15,515 bases of DNA from Bacteroidales bacterium GP2 (lineage in GTDB: Bacteria; Bacteroidota; Bacteroidia; Bacteroidales; Muribaculaceae). The notes below the pieces were generated by a model. The model had not been told where the DNA came from. It was given only the letters and a program-made list of their open reading frames with translations, and searched no databases. The stretch covers positions 1 to 15,515 of the forward strand of contig DAAJ01000055.1 of the NCBI GenBank assembly GCA_001701115.1. The letters run 5' to 3'. Shown here piece by piece: positions 6,695 to 14,028 of the stretch. Within the stretch, counting starts at the first letter, position 1. Each line of letters starts with the position of its first letter. The translations under genes were made by a program, and so were the position numbers.

Positions 6695-8731
6695 TTAAGC
6701 TATTCCGTCACGCTTCAGGAGAGCTGAAATATCGGCATCACGTCCCCTGAACCGGCGATAAAGGACATCAGGATACTCCGAGCCACCTTTTTCCAAGATA
6801 TTCTTACGGAAAGAGGTGGCTGTTTTTTTATCGTATATGCCATTTTCCTCAAATGCGGCAAACGCATCCGCGTCCAGAAGTTCAGCCCACTTGTAACTGT
6901 AATATCCCGCAGCATAACCTCCTGAAAAAATGTGACTGAACTGCGGAGAAATCAATGAATTGTCAATATCCTCGAAAATCCTCACATTTTCTATCGCTTC
7001 CCTCTCAAACTCTGCCAAATCGCTTACATGCCCAGTAACTGTGTGCCATTTCATATCAAGCACACCGAAATTAAGCTGACGCATGCACGCATAAGCTGCT
7101 CCAAACTGACGCGCACGCACAAGCCGATCTATCATTTCCACAGGAATAGGCTCTCCTGTTTCCCAATGACGCGCAAAAGTCTGCAGAAATTCCGGATTAG
7201 TGAGGAAGTTCTCATTAAACTGTGACGGCAGCTCAACAAAATCACGGAATACATTTGTGCCTGACAGAGAGGCATATTTAGTATTTGCAAGAAGCCCATG
7301 CAGTGCATGCCCGAACTCATGCAGGAAGGTTCCAACCTCAGATGTTGAAAGCAGGGAAGGAGTATCGCCGTGAGGTTTGGTGAAATTCATCACAATCGAT
7401 ACATGAGGACGATGCACACTACCATCAGGTTCTCTCCACATTCCTCCAAAATCAGTCATCCATGCACCTGGTCTCTTGCTGTCACGCGGGAAGAAATCAG
7501 TGTACAAAAGTCCCAGATATGACCCGTCCTCATCCTTAACCTCAAAAACCTCCACATCCGGATGATAGACATCAATATCCTTAACCGGTTCAAAAGTTAT
7601 GCCGTACAATCTGTTAGCAAGCCCGAAAACACCTTTCTTAACAGCATCAAGCGGGAAATATGGACGATATTGTTCTTCATCGCACTGATATTCCGCTTCC
7701 TTCACCTTGTTTGCAACAAAACTGTAGTCCCATGCCTTCATATCATCCGGCAAAAGACCGTTTTCTTTTGCATACTCATTCAGTTTTTCAAGCTCTTTTA
7801 CCTGTGCCGGGCGGTATGCATGCGCCAAATCATCGAGCAACTTAAGTACCCTCTCCTTGTTTCCTGCCATAGTGTGGCTCAGCTTCAAGTCCGCATAGGT
7901 ATCAAATCCGAGAAGACGGGCTTTTTCATGCCGCAACTCAGCAATGCGAAGCACAACATCAATATTGGAGAATTCTCCGCTGATATTCCTGCCTGTATAT
8001 AGCCTATAGAACTTTTCCCTGAGGTCGCGCCGGTTACTATACTTCATGAACGACATATACACCGGCTGAGACAGATTAAAACGGTATTCCCCTTCCCTGC
8101 CAGCCGCCTTAGCATCGGAATATGCCTGGTCTATAATACGCTGCGGCAACCCCTCCAAATCATCCTTTTTCAGATATATTTCATAGGTATTCAGTTCTTT
8201 CAAAACATTTTGCCCGAATTTGGTGGTAAGTTCCGTAAGCTCTGAATTGATTTTTTTGAGGGTTTCCCTATCTTTGTCGGCAAGCAACGCACCGCTTCTG
8301 CGGAAAGAATCATAAGTTTCTGTAAGCAGCATGGTATCCTCGGAATCAAGCTCATATTTATCACGCTCCTCATATACCTGCTTTATTCTCTGCCACAGAC
8401 GCTCATTAAGAGTAATGGATGTGGAATATTCCGACAACTTAGGTGCAACCCTCATTGAAATATCCATCAATTCATCATCAGACAGAGCTGATGTGAGCGG
8501 GTAGAACACATTTAGAACCCTGTCCAAATCCTTACCACATCGTTCAAGGGCAACAATAGTATTCCCGAAAGTAGGAGTTTCGGGATTTGAACAAATCGCC
8601 TCAATCTCTTCTTTCGCAATCCTTATGCCACGTTCTATCGCAGGTTCATAATGCCCTGGCTTTATTTCACTGAACGGAACAGCATTGTATTTTCCTTCAA
8701 ACCCGGCATACAGGGGATTCTTTTCTTCCAT
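6695..8731 (-). CDS. dcp: M3-family oligopeptidase / peptidyl-dipeptidase Dcp-like
   Basis: This 678-residue zinc metallopeptidase is almost the length and register of E. coli Dcp. The zinc motif HEFGH is at 471-475 and the third ligand is E500 in DFVELPSQ, exactly 25 residues after the second His, as in M3A enzymes (E. coli H470, H474, E499). The substrate-side cluster H600-IFSGGYAAGYYSYKW matches the conserved His/Tyr-rich loop of Dcp and oligopeptidase A. N-terminal residues 11-30 (FEGKYNAVPFSEIKPGHYEP) are the usual opening of the family. I see no signal peptide, so it probably acts in the cytoplasm, trimming short peptides from protein breakdown. Dcp and oligopeptidase A are hard to separate by eye; length and register favour Dcp. 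It is the second gene of a minus-strand unit, 12 bases after the TPR gene. Confidence 0.93.
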   Translation of the reverse strand: MEEKNPLYAGFEGKYNAVPFSEIKPGHYEPAIERGIRIAKEEIEAICSNPETPTFGNTIVALERCGKDLDRVLNVFYPLTSALSDDELMDISMRVAPKLSEYSTSITLNERLWQRIKQVYEERDKYELDSEDTMLLTETYDSFRRSGALLADKDRETLKKINSELTELTTKFGQNVLKELNTYEIYLKKDDLEGLPQRIIDQAYSDAKAAGREGEYRFNLSQPVYMSFMKYSNRRDLREKFYRLYTGRNISGEFSNIDVVLRIAELRHEKARLLGFDTYADLKLSHTMAGNKERVLKLLDDLAHAYRPAQVKELEKLNEYAKENGLLPDDMKAWDYSFVANKVKEAEYQCDEEQYRPYFPLDAVKKGVFGLANRLYGITFEPVKDIDVYHPDVEVFEVKDEDGSYLGLLYTDFFPRDSKRPGAWMTDFGGMWREPDGSVHRPHVSIVMNFTKPHGDTPSLLSTSEVGTFLHEFGHALHGLLANTKYASLSGTNVFRDFVELPSQFNENFLTNPEFLQTFARHWETGEPIPVEMIDRLVRARQFGAAYACMRQLNFGVLDMKWHTVTGHVSDLAEFEREAIENVRIFEDIDNSLISPQFSHIFSGGYAAGYYSYKWAELLDADAFAAFEENGIYDKKTATSFRKNILEKGGSEYPDVLYRRFRGRDADISALLKRDGIA

Positions 8732-8743
8732 AATAAGTTATTT

Positions 8744-10933
8744 TCAAATTGAATACAGAGCTTTATCAACCACAATCTCAAGCATGACCTTGTCAACGCC
8801 TGCATTGAGGAGCACATCCATGTCTCCTGCAAGCAGACGCTGGAAATCGTCTGCGGAGGACATCCGGATGCTTCTGACGTACAAATCCACAGCATCATTG
8901 AAACGACCGGAGGCAAGCGCAAGATGACCGGCATTCAGGTAATCGGATGCAGCAGGATTCCCACTCAATATTTTCCCATAATATCGTTCTGCCTTTTCAT
9001 AATCTCCGAGCAGGAATGAGCACCATGCCAATGGACGATGCGATTTAGCGGAATCCGGGGCAAGATATTCCACCTTATAAAACATTTTAAGCGCATCCTT
9101 CAAATTGCCTGTCTCCATAAGGCAATGCCCTATAGCATAGGCGATATTTAAATCATCCGGACGTTTCTCCTCAACCTTACGGTAATATTCCAATGCCTTT
9201 TTATGGTTTCCGAGCAACCTGTAAGCGGAAGCAAGGCGCCGCAAAGTCCAAAGGCTGTCCGGAGCAAGGAGTTCGCTGCGTGAATACATCTCCACCGCCG
9301 CCTCAATATCACCAAGAGCCGAATAGCAGTAACCAGCTTTTTGAAGAAGCTGGTAATCATTTGGTGACGCAGCTATAAGAGTGGTGAAATGCCCTAATGC
9401 CTCATTATAATATCCACGCTTGAAATAAAACTCGGCAACAAGGCGCACATTCGCCGCATCGCCCAATATGTCACTGAAAACACCCAATGAAGCAAGATCC
9501 GGAGCTGCCTTGAACGGATCTGAAAACTCACCTTTCCTGCGGAACAGCTTGAAAAAGCGGTAAAGGTTCTGCACCAGGACGGCAACAATGCTCTCACCTT
9601 TCTTATCACCTGCATCCAAAGAGCCGGCTCTCAGTTCAGCCTGGTTCAGGCTTTGCGCCTCAATCTGGTCTGTAAACATCTTGCGCTGTGCAGCGGGAAT
9701 ATGGTCAAAAGAAAATATCATGGAATATTTATCGCTGTCACACAGAAAAGGTGAAGCTCCTATGATTTCAGCAAGTGACTGGAGATTATTGGATACAGAA
9801 TCGGCAACATCCTTCCTGTCCATTGAAAAAGGCACAAACCAGTTTGCAACCTCATTAAAGAACGGGAAACCCTTGAGATTTGAAAAGGTAGCCATCATCA
9901 AATCAGCTCCGTCGCTCTGCAATTCTGTAAGTTCCTTAAGCTTTTCGGTAAGACCGCTTTTATCAAGCAATTCCTCCCACTCCGGATTATCCTCAAGCGA
10001 GGTCAAATCCATATCCGCGCTTATATCACCTAATTTCTGCAAATCAGGACGCAACTTCATCATTGCCGGAAATACCTCACTTTTGAGCTTATTGGTAATC
10101 CTGTCCGTGTCCCGGGTCTTGACAAACTGCATAGCCACAAGCTTTAAATCCTGCGCCCATGTTTCCCTCTGCCTCATGAGGTCAATCATCCCACTCAGTT
10201 TTATGCCCGCAGGCACTCTCCTATGGTTCCAAAGCAGCAACGTGAATGCCACTAATGCCGCCAGCCTCATCCTTTTATTTTCTGTTGAAGAATACACTTT
10301 GCCAAGCAACATCAACCGCCGCCTTTGGTAATATTCCAGCCCGCCTAGCATAAGCGCCCAAACCATCTGCTCCCTTGCAGCTGCCGGGAGAGTGTCGTCA
10401 CACAACATTCCTTCTATAGCAGATACCTCCTCCGGAGTAAATTCCGGTGAGGTCCATATACGGTTGAATATACGCGTGAGCACCCCTTCCATAAGTTTCC
10501 TCACTGATTCGCCCGAATCATTTGCGGCGTCTTTTTTTCCAGCAAGCATAGCAAGCCCCAAAACAGAATTGTACTCTTCAAACTTGCCTATGAGTTGTGC
10601 CAGTGATTCTTTTTGCAACCGCTCAAACCTGTATTTCGAGTAATACAGCTGAGGGGCATCCTCCACGCGGGAAGCATGGAGAGCCTTATCAGCAAGCTCT
10701 ATAGCCCCGGATGCAATCTCCGCCCTCATAAGTGGGCGTGAAGGGTCCGGCGCACCGGCGAGTGCATAAGCGCATAGCGCATCATACTGAGTGCGTAGCG
10801 CACGGCTTGAATCAGCCCACTGCGGGCGTGACGCCACCAGAGTGTCCAGAGTGTCAAACATCCTGCCGAAACGACCTGACACAGCGTCATCGAGCACACT
10901 TTTGCGCAAGGAATATATAGTATTTTCTGCCAT
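8744..10933 (-). CDS. Large TPR-repeat protein with unrecognised N-terminal region
   Basis: The protein has 729 residues. From about 493 to 695 I count roughly six 34-residue tetratricopeptide units, with typical A/G-Y and P-D spacing: one opens near AEFYFKRGYYNEALGHF (500-516), and the next ones lie near 527, 561, 595, 629 and 662. TPRs normally hold protein partners. Residues 1-490 are predominantly helical in character and rich in Leu, Ala and charged residues, and I recognise no domain; a distinctive segment is GFPFFNEVANWFVPF (355-369). There is no signal peptide or clear membrane segment, suggesting a cytoplasmic protein. It is the first gene of the unit with dcp, 12 bases apart, so a shared role in peptide or protein turnover is possible but unproven. 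A minus-strand -7 box lies 27 bases upstream. Confidence 0.85.
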   Translation of the reverse strand: MAENTIYSLRKSVLDDAVSGRFGRMFDTLDTLVASRPQWADSSRALRTQYDALCAYALAGAPDPSRPLMRAEIASGAIELADKALHASRVEDAPQLYYSKYRFERLQKESLAQLIGKFEEYNSVLGLAMLAGKKDAANDSGESVRKLMEGVLTRIFNRIWTSPEFTPEEVSAIEGMLCDDTLPAAAREQMVWALMLGGLEYYQRRRLMLLGKVYSSTENKRMRLAALVAFTLLLWNHRRVPAGIKLSGMIDLMRQRETWAQDLKLVAMQFVKTRDTDRITNKLKSEVFPAMMKLRPDLQKLGDISADMDLTSLEDNPEWEELLDKSGLTEKLKELTELQSDGADLMMATFSNLKGFPFFNEVANWFVPFSMDRKDVADSVSNNLQSLAEIIGASPFLCDSDKYSMIFSFDHIPAAQRKMFTDQIEAQSLNQAELRAGSLDAGDKKGESIVAVLVQNLYRFFKLFRRKGEFSDPFKAAPDLASLGVFSDILGDAANVRLVAEFYFKRGYYNEALGHFTTLIAASPNDYQLLQKAGYCYSALGDIEAAVEMYSRSELLAPDSLWTLRRLASAYRLLGNHKKALEYYRKVEEKRPDDLNIAYAIGHCLMETGNLKDALKMFYKVEYLAPDSAKSHRPLAWCSFLLGDYEKAERYYGKILSGNPAASDYLNAGHLALASGRFNDAVDLYVRSIRMSSADDFQRLLAGDMDVLLNAGVDKVMLEIVVDKALYSI

Positions 10934-10959
10934 AATCTTATTTTTCTTTCATTTACACA

Positions 10960-10967
10960 CAAAGATA
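10960..10967 (-). promoter_or_regulatory. -7 box of the TPR-dcp promoter
   Basis: On the minus strand the sequence reads TATCTTTG, an exact match to the Bacteroidetes -7 form TAnnTTTG, 27 bases before the ATG. Only a partial -33 element (TTG, 10990-10992) is present 22 bases further upstream. Confidence 0.55.
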
Positions 10968-11021
10968 GCAAAAACAATGCCATAGGCGGCAACTTGCTTA
11001 TTACATTTAAAATATTTGTCT

Positions 11022-11029
11022 TAACTTTG
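11022..11029 (+). promoter_or_regulatory. -7 box of the aminotransferase promoter
   Basis: TAACTTTG matches TAnnTTTG exactly and lies 52 bases before the ATG at 11082. No good TTTG is found 19-21 bases upstream. Together with the opposite box at 10960-10967 it makes the 148-base gap a divergent promoter region. Confidence 0.55.
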
Positions 11030-11081
11030 CAAATACTTACTATCCCGCAACTAAGAGGGACACAGTATTAAACAAACGAAT

Positions 11082-12293
11082 ATGCCAAAAATGTCACAGC
11101 GCGGCGAAGCTATGCCCGCGTCACCCATACGAAAACTTGTTCCGCTTGCCAATGAAGCAAAGGCAAGAGGTGTAAAAGTATATCACCTTAATATAGGTCA
11201 GCCAGACCTTCCCTCACCGCAGGAAGGGCTTGACGCTCTCAAAACCATTGACCGTACTACCCTTGAGTACAGCCCCTCGGAAGGAATACTGTCCCTTCGC
11301 AAAAAACTTGCAGAATATTACCACAGGTACAATATCAATGTTGATGCTGATGACATCATTGTAACGACCGGAGGCTCTGAAGCTGTGCTTTTCGCATTTC
11401 TTGCCTGCCTTGACCCGGGTGATGAAATCATTGTGCCGGAACCCGCATACGCCAACTATATGGCTTTCGCTATTTCAGCCGGCGCGAAAATCATTACCGT
11501 GCCCTCCTACATAGATGAAGGCTTCGCCCTCCCCCCGGTTGAAAAATTCGAGGAACTCATTACAGAAAAGACCAAAGGCATACTTATCTGCAACCCCAAT
11601 AACCCTACCGGATATCTCTATACCCAAAAGGAGATGAACCAAATCAGGGATATTGTAAAGAAATACGACCTGTTTCTGTTTTCCGACGAAGTTTACCGTG
11701 AATTCTGCTACACAGGCGCTCCCTACATTTCTGCGTTCCATCTCCCCGGCATCGAGGAGCAGGTTGTGCTGATTGACTCAGTATCTAAACGCTACAGCGA
11801 ATGCGGCATAAGAATCGGAGCGCTCATCACAAAAAACGAGCACCTGAAGCGCAACTTCATGAAATTCTGCCAGGCGCGCCTCAGCCCTCCCCTCCTCGGG
11901 CAAATTGTTGCCGAGGCATCCATTGACGCAGACAAGGATTATCTCCTGATGACATACAACGAGTATGTTGACCGCCGCAAATTCCTCATCGACGGCATCA
12001 ACCGCATACCAGGCTGCTACTCCCCGATTCCCATGGGCGCTTTTTACACAGTAGTAAGCCTGCCGGTGGATGACGCTGACAAATTCTGCGAATGGTGCCT
12101 GAAAGAATTTGAATATGAAGGCGCAACAGTTTTCATGGCTCCGGCAAGCGGATTCTACACCTCGCCCAACATCGGCAAAAACGAGGTGAGAATGGCATAC
12201 GTCATCAACAAGGAGGATCTCGGCAAGGCGCTCAAGGTTCTTGCTGAAGCGCTGAAAGCATATCCCGGACGCACTGAAAATGCCGGAAAATGA
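11082..12293 (+). CDS. Class I/II PLP-dependent aminotransferase (aspartate aminotransferase-like)
   Basis: This 403-residue cytoplasmic enzyme of fold type I transfers an amino group between an amino acid and a 2-oxo acid using pyridoxal phosphate. Visible landmarks are NIGQPDLPSP (37-46), the early YSPSEGILSLR (63-73), TTGGSEAV (95-102), NPNNPTG (171-177) with N174, SDEVYREF (201-208) with D202 for the pyridine nitrogen and Y205, and SVSKRYSECGIRIG (233-246). In that last segment K236 is the Schiff-base lysine and R244 a phosphate contact. The C-terminal Arg in NEVRMAYV probably binds the substrate carboxylate. The group contains aspartate, alanine and aromatic aminotransferases, so I give no symbol. 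I use the ATG at 11082; a second Met three codons later is also possible. Its stop overlaps the next start. Confidence 0.92.
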   Translation: MPKMSQRGEAMPASPIRKLVPLANEAKARGVKVYHLNIGQPDLPSPQEGLDALKTIDRTTLEYSPSEGILSLRKKLAEYYHRYNINVDADDIIVTTGGSEAVLFAFLACLDPGDEIIVPEPAYANYMAFAISAGAKIITVPSYIDEGFALPPVEKFEELITEKTKGILICNPNNPTGYLYTQKEMNQIRDIVKKYDLFLFSDEVYREFCYTGAPYISAFHLPGIEEQVVLIDSVSKRYSECGIRIGALITKNEHLKRNFMKFCQARLSPPLLGQIVAEASIDADKDYLLMTYNEYVDRRKFLIDGINRIPGCYSPIPMGAFYTVVSLPVDDADKFCEWCLKEFEYEGATVFMAPASGFYTSPNIGKNEVRMAYVINKEDLGKALKVLAEALKAYPGRTENAGK

Positions 12294-13519
12294 GGCTTGA
12301 ACTCGCAATGGCGGGAAGGCTAAGCCTGAGGGCGCCGGGCATACCGGTTGCCGTGGCAGGCATTGCCCTTTCGGTAGCGATAATGCTGCTTTCAATCGCC
12401 ATTGTGTCCGGATTCAAGATGCAGATACGCGAAAAGGTCACCGGTTTCGAGCATGAGGTAACTGTTTATCCCGTTGAGGATTATTCGGTAGAACATATAA
12501 ACAACGGCATCCAGCTCACTGACTCACTGGAGTCTGCTATCCGCAAAATTGCCCCCGCTGCAAAAATCAACCTTGAATTACGGCAACCGGTAATATTTAA
12601 GACCGAAAACGATTTTGAAGGAATAGTTATTAAAGGTGTAGGCAAAAACGGCAATGATTTTATCGGTGCACAGATTGTTGAAGGTGAAATGCCGGACTTT
12701 GCCGGAGAGTTTGACCATTATCCTGCTGTAATCTCCTCATCAACTGCATCTTCGCTTGGCTTGCATGTTGGCGACCCTATAATGGCGCATTTTTTCATAG
12801 GCGATAACCTGTATTCACGCAAGCTGAATGTTGCTGCCATCTACAATACCCATTTCGGCGAGTATGACAAAGTGTACGCCTTTGCCCCCATTGCGATGCT
12901 TCAGAAACTATGCCGAGTTGACAGCATAACCGGCAGTGCGGTAAGCATCGACAATATTGGCGGAGAACCGGAGGAGGCGGCACATGAATTAAGGATGGAG
13001 CTATGCGCAATCCATGATTCCATACCCGCATCTGCGCCACAATACCGTGTGGAAAGCATTAACTCCACAGCCGCAATGTATTTCAACTGGCTTGAGCTGC
13101 TTGACACCAATGTGGTTGTAATACTTATCCTTATGGGTTGCGTGGCAGGGTTCACCCTTATTTCATGCCTGTTCATCATAGTGCTGGAGCGGGTGAGAAT
13201 GATCGGGCTGCTCAAAGCGCTCGGAGCTACTGACGGCATGATTCGCAGGATATTCATATATATGGCGTGCCGGCTCGTTGGCAGAGGGATGCTAATAGGA
13301 AACATTGTGGCGCTCGTGCTGCTTGCGGTGCAGCATATATGGCATATCATACCGCTTGATGCTGACGCGTACTATCTCAACTATGTGCCGGTAGACATAA
13401 ACTGGCTGTCGGTTTTGTCACTCGATTTGGGCGTAGTTGTCATAAGTTTTATCCTGCTCGTGCTGCCATCGCACATTATTTCTACCCTTGCACCCTCAGA
13501 AACAATGCGTTATGAATAA
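12290..13519 (+). CDS. LolC/LolE-like ABC transporter permease (FtsX/MacB family)
   Basis: This 409-residue inner-membrane protein has four predicted membrane segments (about 17-41, 273-298, 322-348 and 376-396) and a large periplasmic MacB-type domain between the first two. After TM2 comes ERVRMIGLLKALGA (300-313), the coupling motif that contacts the ATPase in FtsX-like permeases. The N-terminal pattern (short cytoplasmic start with A-x-R-xx-L, then SGFKMQIREKVTGF at 40-53) is that of lipoprotein-releasing permeases, so extraction of lipoproteins toward the outer membrane is the likeliest role. No LolD-type ATPase gene is next to it, so the partner must be encoded elsewhere. The start overlaps the aminotransferase stop (ATGA at 12290), which implies coupled translation without an obvious functional link. 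Confidence 0.88.
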   Translation: MRLELAMAGRLSLRAPGIPVAVAGIALSVAIMLLSIAIVSGFKMQIREKVTGFEHEVTVYPVEDYSVEHINNGIQLTDSLESAIRKIAPAAKINLELRQPVIFKTENDFEGIVIKGVGKNGNDFIGAQIVEGEMPDFAGEFDHYPAVISSSTASSLGLHVGDPIMAHFFIGDNLYSRKLNVAAIYNTHFGEYDKVYAFAPIAMLQKLCRVDSITGSAVSIDNIGGEPEEAAHELRMELCAIHDSIPASAPQYRVESINSTAAMYFNWLELLDTNVVVILILMGCVAGFTLISCLFIIVLERVRMIGLLKALGATDGMIRRIFIYMACRLVGRGMLIGNIVALVLLAVQHIWHIIPLDADAYYLNYVPVDINWLSVLSLDLGVVVISFILLVLPSHIISTLAPSETMRYE

Positions 13520-13563
13520 AATACATATACTTTCACCCGCGAGCGACCCATTTTGGCACAATA

Positions 13564-13596
13564 TTTGTTTATAGTAAAGTCACATTAATATATTTC
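13564..13596 (+). promoter_or_regulatory. Candidate promoter of rsfS-ftsH
   Basis: TTTG at 13564-13567 and TATATTTC at 13589-13596 (one mismatch to TAnnTTTG) are 21 bases apart, close to Bacteroidetes -33/-7 spacing. They lie 47 bases before the rsfS ATG, in the 124-base AT-rich gap after the permease, which has no convincing terminator hairpin. Confidence 0.5.
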
Positions 13597-13643
13597 ATAG
13601 CAAAAAACGCTTTAACGCCATAAATATCAACAATAACTTATTT

Positions 13644-14003
13644 ATGACTCAGAAAAGAGACATCGTACAACTCATCACAGAGGGCATTCAGGACAAGAAA
13701 GGCAAGCGCATAGTTTGCCTTGACCTATCCGGGATTGAATCCGCCGCAGCTTCCAATTTTATAATCTGTGAAGGCACATCCACAATGCAAGTGGGTGCAA
13801 TTGCCGACAATATCCGCGACCACCTCCTTGAAGAGGGGGGCATCAAACCGTATAATTACGATGGTTACAAAAACAGCCAGTGGATTGTGCTTGATTACGG
13901 CGATACGCTCGTGCATGTGTTTATCCGTGAAATGAGAGAGCTGTATAATCTTGAGGAGCTTTGGAGCGACGCAGCAGTGACAGAAATCCCCGACCTCGAT
14001 TGA
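13644..14003 (+). CDS. rsfS: Ribosomal silencing factor RsfS
   Basis: This 119-residue protein is the usual size for RsfS (YbeB/DUF143 family), which binds protein uL14 of the large ribosomal subunit and blocks joining with the small subunit when nutrients are short. Diagnostic stretches are CLDLSGIESAAASNFIICEG (25-44), which carries the SNFI element, and YKNSQWIVLDYGDTLVHVF (75-93), followed by YNLEELWSDA (101-110). Together these cover the conserved core of the family. It is first of a pair with ftsH, 25 bases apart. The gap contains a run of eight Ts (14007-14014) but no stem before it, so read-through into ftsH is expected. Confidence 0.95.
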   Translation: MTQKRDIVQLITEGIQDKKGKRIVCLDLSGIESAAASNFIICEGTSTMQVGAIADNIRDHLLEEGGIKPYNYDGYKNSQWIVLDYGDTLVHVFIREMRELYNLEELWSDAAVTEIPDLD

Positions 14004-14028
14004 TAATTTTTTTTGATACCGGAACGAA

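Noticed and set aside
9588..10331. Open frame of 247 codons on the plus strand
   Set aside because: It lies wholly antisense to the TPR gene, is rich in Ser and Leu as expected of a reverse-frame shadow, and has no recognisable motif or promoter.
14007..14014. Run of eight Ts between rsfS and ftsH as a terminator
   Set aside because: No stem of useful length precedes it, and rsfS and ftsH look like one unit.
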